Below are positions 60,291-64,000 of a stretch of DNA of 64,000 nucleotides, piece after piece; within the stretch, counting starts at the first letter, position 1, and each line of letters begins with the position of its first letter. The position numbers were made by a program, and so were the translations under genes. Source of the DNA: Cristatella mucedo (lineage: Eukaryota > Bryozoa > Phylactolaemata > Cristatellidae); contig WPIO01000143.1 of NCBI GenBank assembly GCA_009760855.2, positions 157,001 through 221,000 of the forward strand. Reading direction: 5' to 3'. The notes under the pieces are model-generated. The model was given only the letters and a program-made list of their open reading frames with translations, did not search any database and had not been told where the DNA came from.

Positions 60291-60429
60291 TACAGCCCGA
60301 AGCTACTATTGCAAACTCTTGGCGGATCCAGTGTGTGACTCGTAGCACGACGTGATAGCACCCCTAGGCACGATTGGCCGTCTCTCGCTTTCGCCCGACG
60401 GTGACTCAGATAATAAGAGTAATAAATGG

Positions 60430-60600
60430 CAATAATAATTCATTTGATATAACGCCCTCAGAGAACTAAAATCTTTTTATAGGCCCTTTACATTTGGTGC
60501 AAAGGAAGCATATCGTAGATTTGACCTGCAAGCGGTGGCGATAGCCGTAAGGCTCTTCCGTCGCTATATAAAAAGAGCCTGCTAAATCAGCTAGATATAA
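60430..60600. mobile_element. LINE-B tail (minus) joined to SINE2 3' half (plus)
   Basis: 60430-60510 is the LINE-B tail and hairpin on the minus strand (TTGATATAACGCCCTCAGAG). 60515-60600 is the SINE2 body on the plus strand (GCAAGCGGTGGCGATAGCCG, CTGCTAAATCAGCTAGATA). It ends at the start of copy B of the duplicated CpG-rich segment. Confidence 0.65.
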
Positions 60601-61150
60601 ACAAAAATAACTCGAGCCAACTAACGTCAGCCATCTTTTTGGCCGCATGGTGTACGTGATGAGCTCCGTAGTTTTGATTGGTAGGCAGGTCAATGAGGTG
60701 CCATAAAGTTGAGAGATTCTCTTTCTGATGAGTTTGAGACTTGGCTCCTCCCCAAAAGGTTGTGACGTATGATGACACAGTAGCCCAAATCTGTGGGAAA
60801 TCTGTCCAAAATCTGCTGGAAAGTCAGCCTAGTAAACGCTGCTTTCGGGAGATAATCGCCGGGCTGCGTACCGCGGATCGCTCCCGTTTGCTGGTCCATA
60901 GATATACGGTCAGGCTGCGCGCGTGCTTGAGGGGTTTCCCCGGAGAGCGCACATGGCGCCATCTACTGGCAGTCACGTGCATCATCACCTCAAGTCAGAA
61001 CGTAGTCGCTGTGCTGATCAGCTGCTGCTCGGTAAGCGGCCGTCGCCCGTTAGTTCGGGTCGTGCACGAAGCGCGTCGCCGCCGTCGCCGCCGTCGCCGC
61101 GGCGCGCGCGCTCGCCACGACGACCTCCTGGCTCCGCTGCCACGTCCGAA
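60600..61150. repeat. Duplicated CpG-rich segment, copy B, uninterrupted
   Basis: Aligns with copy A (52605-54170) minus its two LINE-B insertions and serves as the empty-site reference. It keeps an inverted CCAAT box (GATTGGT), GACTTGGCTCCTCCCC and GCGCCATCTACTGG. The right part passes into the CpG island at 61020-61580. Confidence 0.8.
60956..60969 (-). promoter_or_regulatory. Sequence matching the CTCF core motif
   Basis: Reverse complement CCAGTAGATGGCGC fits the bilaterian CTCF consensus CCASYAGRKGGCRS at all 14 positions. Whether this organism has CTCF is unknown (CTCF is described from bilaterians), and one match can be chance. The equivalent site in copy A (53932-53942) is cut by a LINE-B insertion. 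Confidence 0.3.
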
Positions 61151-61580
61151 GCCCGGAGGGTGCGGGCCCCGCGGCTTCGACCGCGCTGCGCTTCGCTCGG
61201 CGTGCGCGACGACCGTCGGCCGTCGCGTTCTGGCGTTCTAGCCGCCGCCGCCGCAGTTTTTGTCCTTGCGCTCGAGCGCGACAGTCGATACCGCCGTACG
61301 TACCGAAACGGTCCAGGTGCGCGGCGCCGTGTCGGGCTCGCGCGCCGCCTCTGTTCCGGCGCCGCCGCCGTCGGGTTGGTATAGGGGTCTCCGTTCGTCG
61401 TCGCCTCGCCTTCTAGCGGCGGCTTCTCGCCCCCGCCGAGCTCCCATCCCGCGCGCTATCTCAAAGAGCGAGGTCGTCGTGGCCGCGCTCAATCCGCCGC
61501 GCCCCAGCCGTCGCCAGTCGCTCCGCTGGCTGTGTCGCCTTCTGGCGCCGTCGGCCGAACTACTCGCCGCATAGCATTGA
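61020..61580. other. Very CpG-rich island
   Basis: The most GC- and CpG-dense stretch of the window, with repeated CGCCGCCGTCGCCG words. Open frames on both strands are a result of composition and show no domain. It could be a CpG-island promoter or an untranslated first exon. After it, 61580-61637 is plain. Confidence 0.55.
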
Positions 61581-61729
61581 CGTCCAGATTTAGCTCGAAC
61601 GAGGAATGTACGTGATGCTTGGTCCAAGCAAGCCCGTCTAACCAAGCTAGGCATCCTCGACTCTTCTGACTCAAATTTTTAGCTGTGCCTGTAAAGGTTA
61701 CCTGATTTAACTCACAAAAAAGTAGCTAA

Positions 61730-63118
<1,389 letters not shown>

Positions 63119-63190
63119 CTCCTCACAGCATTTGCATAGACCATGCGAATTATCAGTTTTGTGCCTATGCTTGTTTCTAAGCACTTTACA

Positions 63191-63340
63191 TATAAAAATA
63201 TAAAATATAATTCGTTTGTATAGCGCCCCAAGAGAACTTAATCTCTATTCAGGCGCTTTACATATGCCTCCGGGCTCGAGCAGACGACCTCAGCCAGGTC
63301 GGGGCGAGTACCTTAACCGCTGGACCAAACCAGCTCGGCA
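63191..63340 (-). mobile_element. SINE1, full length, with known empty site
   Basis: A/T-rich tail, hairpin (GAGAACTTAATCTCT), box B complement GGGCTCGAGC, box A complement ACCTTAACCGCTGGACCA. Flanked by ATA-type repeats. The empty site is near 58150 in the duplicated segment. Confidence 0.85.
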
Positions 63341-63644
63341 ATATATGTGCTGCAAAGGAAGCCCTAGTTTCTAAAGAGGGCATAGCAGTAACAGCAGCAG
63401 CTGCGGTCGAGAGGAGTGGCCGAGACAGGTGCACGTGACAAGGGCAGGGCAGCAGCAGACAGTAGGCGTGTGGCTCGGCTGCCTTGTGTTGAAACGTGTC
63501 GGTTGACAGGCTGGTCGGTTGTTCGACCCGCGGGCCGACACCGTAGTGGCACAGCGTCTAACGGGACGAGCCGCACTCAGCTTGAGGTGCAAGCGCACTG
63601 CCTATGCATAGCCTTGCCGGTTTGAAGGAATGCAGCCCGCATGC

Positions 63645-63710
63645 TATCTATTATATATAAATGTAATTAATTTGGGCAGCGCTCAAAGAGAACGTAATCT
63701 CCATTTACAA
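63645..63710 (-). mobile_element. SINE1 tail fragment
   Basis: AATTTGGGCAGCGCTCAAAG and AGAACGTAATCTCCATTTAC, the SINE1 hairpin region with mutations. The rest of the window (63711-64000) holds nothing recognised. Confidence 0.5.
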
Positions 63711-64000
63711 TCGACTCCGAGTGTAAGAATATCGGATATAGGAATACTCTGCTTACAAGAATAGCAACTCTTCATTCCCTATTTACTCTAGCAATAGTCT
63801 CACTTTCTTCCTCGGGCGCCTCACACCAGCTGACTTAATTTCGTAGGCGATAACTCCAGCACGTCGTAAGGGCTGCTCGAAGCGTTGCTTGGTCTGCTTG
63901 GAAGGTCATGGTGCATGCAGCTGTGTCTTTGTCTCTGTGCCTCTCTACCCGTGTGTCTCTGGCACTGTGTATGTGCTGCCAAGGAAGCACATCAACTGGC

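Overview
The window looks like genomic DNA of an invertebrate metazoan. It has spliceosomal introns, immunoglobulin (Ig)-domain exons with phase-1 boundaries, many 5'-truncated CR1/L2-like LINEs, tRNA-derived SINEs, a Ty3/gypsy LTR element and long CA satellites. There is no bacterial-style gene packing. I cannot name the species or phylum from sequence alone.

Main gene. One minus-strand gene can be modelled from about 42.3 kb down to 9.6 kb as a cell-surface Ig-superfamily receptor. Exon 1 (42218-42281) encodes a signal peptide. It is followed by eight almost identical 114-codon Ig exons (41181-41522 down to 23440-23781), one in each unit of a 2.52-2.54 kb tandem array. Next come a distinct 93-codon Ig exon (17368-17646) and an Ig plus transmembrane exon (9665-10048). 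The exon 1 donor and every Ig-exon junction are phase 1, so any Ig exon can be skipped or added without breaking frame. The cytoplasmic exon(s) should lie below 9665 and were not found. Array copies 2 and 5, counted from the left, carry +1 and +2 frameshifts in A runs.

Left part (1-22 kb). Introns and flanks are filled with fragments of two LINE families. I call them LINE-A (3' tail of ATTAC repeats) and LINE-B (3' tail of ATT repeats, preceded by a hairpin). Two SINE families are also present. SINE1 ends in a hairpin resembling that of LINE-B; SINE2 has a different 3' end.

Array (22.9-42.0 kb). Seven full units plus one partial unit each hold a LINE-B remnant, a second divergent LINE remnant, a CA/GCAC microsatellite of 106-132 bp, and the Ig exon. 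The units are nearly identical apart from microsatellite length and a few single-base variants.

Right part (42-64 kb). This holds a nearly intact LINE-B reverse-transcriptase copy (43.5-45.1 kb) and a decayed minus-strand Ty3/gypsy element (46.1-50.5 kb; LTRs, tRNA-iMet-type primer site, gag and integrase remnants). There are two diverged copies of a CpG-rich segment (52.6-54.2 and 60.6-61.2 kb), the first interrupted by two LINE-B insertions. A degenerate repeat of about 175 bp (54.2-56.0 kb) and a pogo/Tigger-like DNA transposon (56727-57554) follow. A second duplicated segment (57.9-58.3 and 61.6-63.4 kb) has a CA tract of about 95 bp in one copy and a complex satellite of about 1.4 kb in the other.

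No rRNA gene, convincing tRNA gene, CRISPR array or prokaryotic operon was seen. Gene models rest on ORFs and splice consensus only; no transcript data were available.
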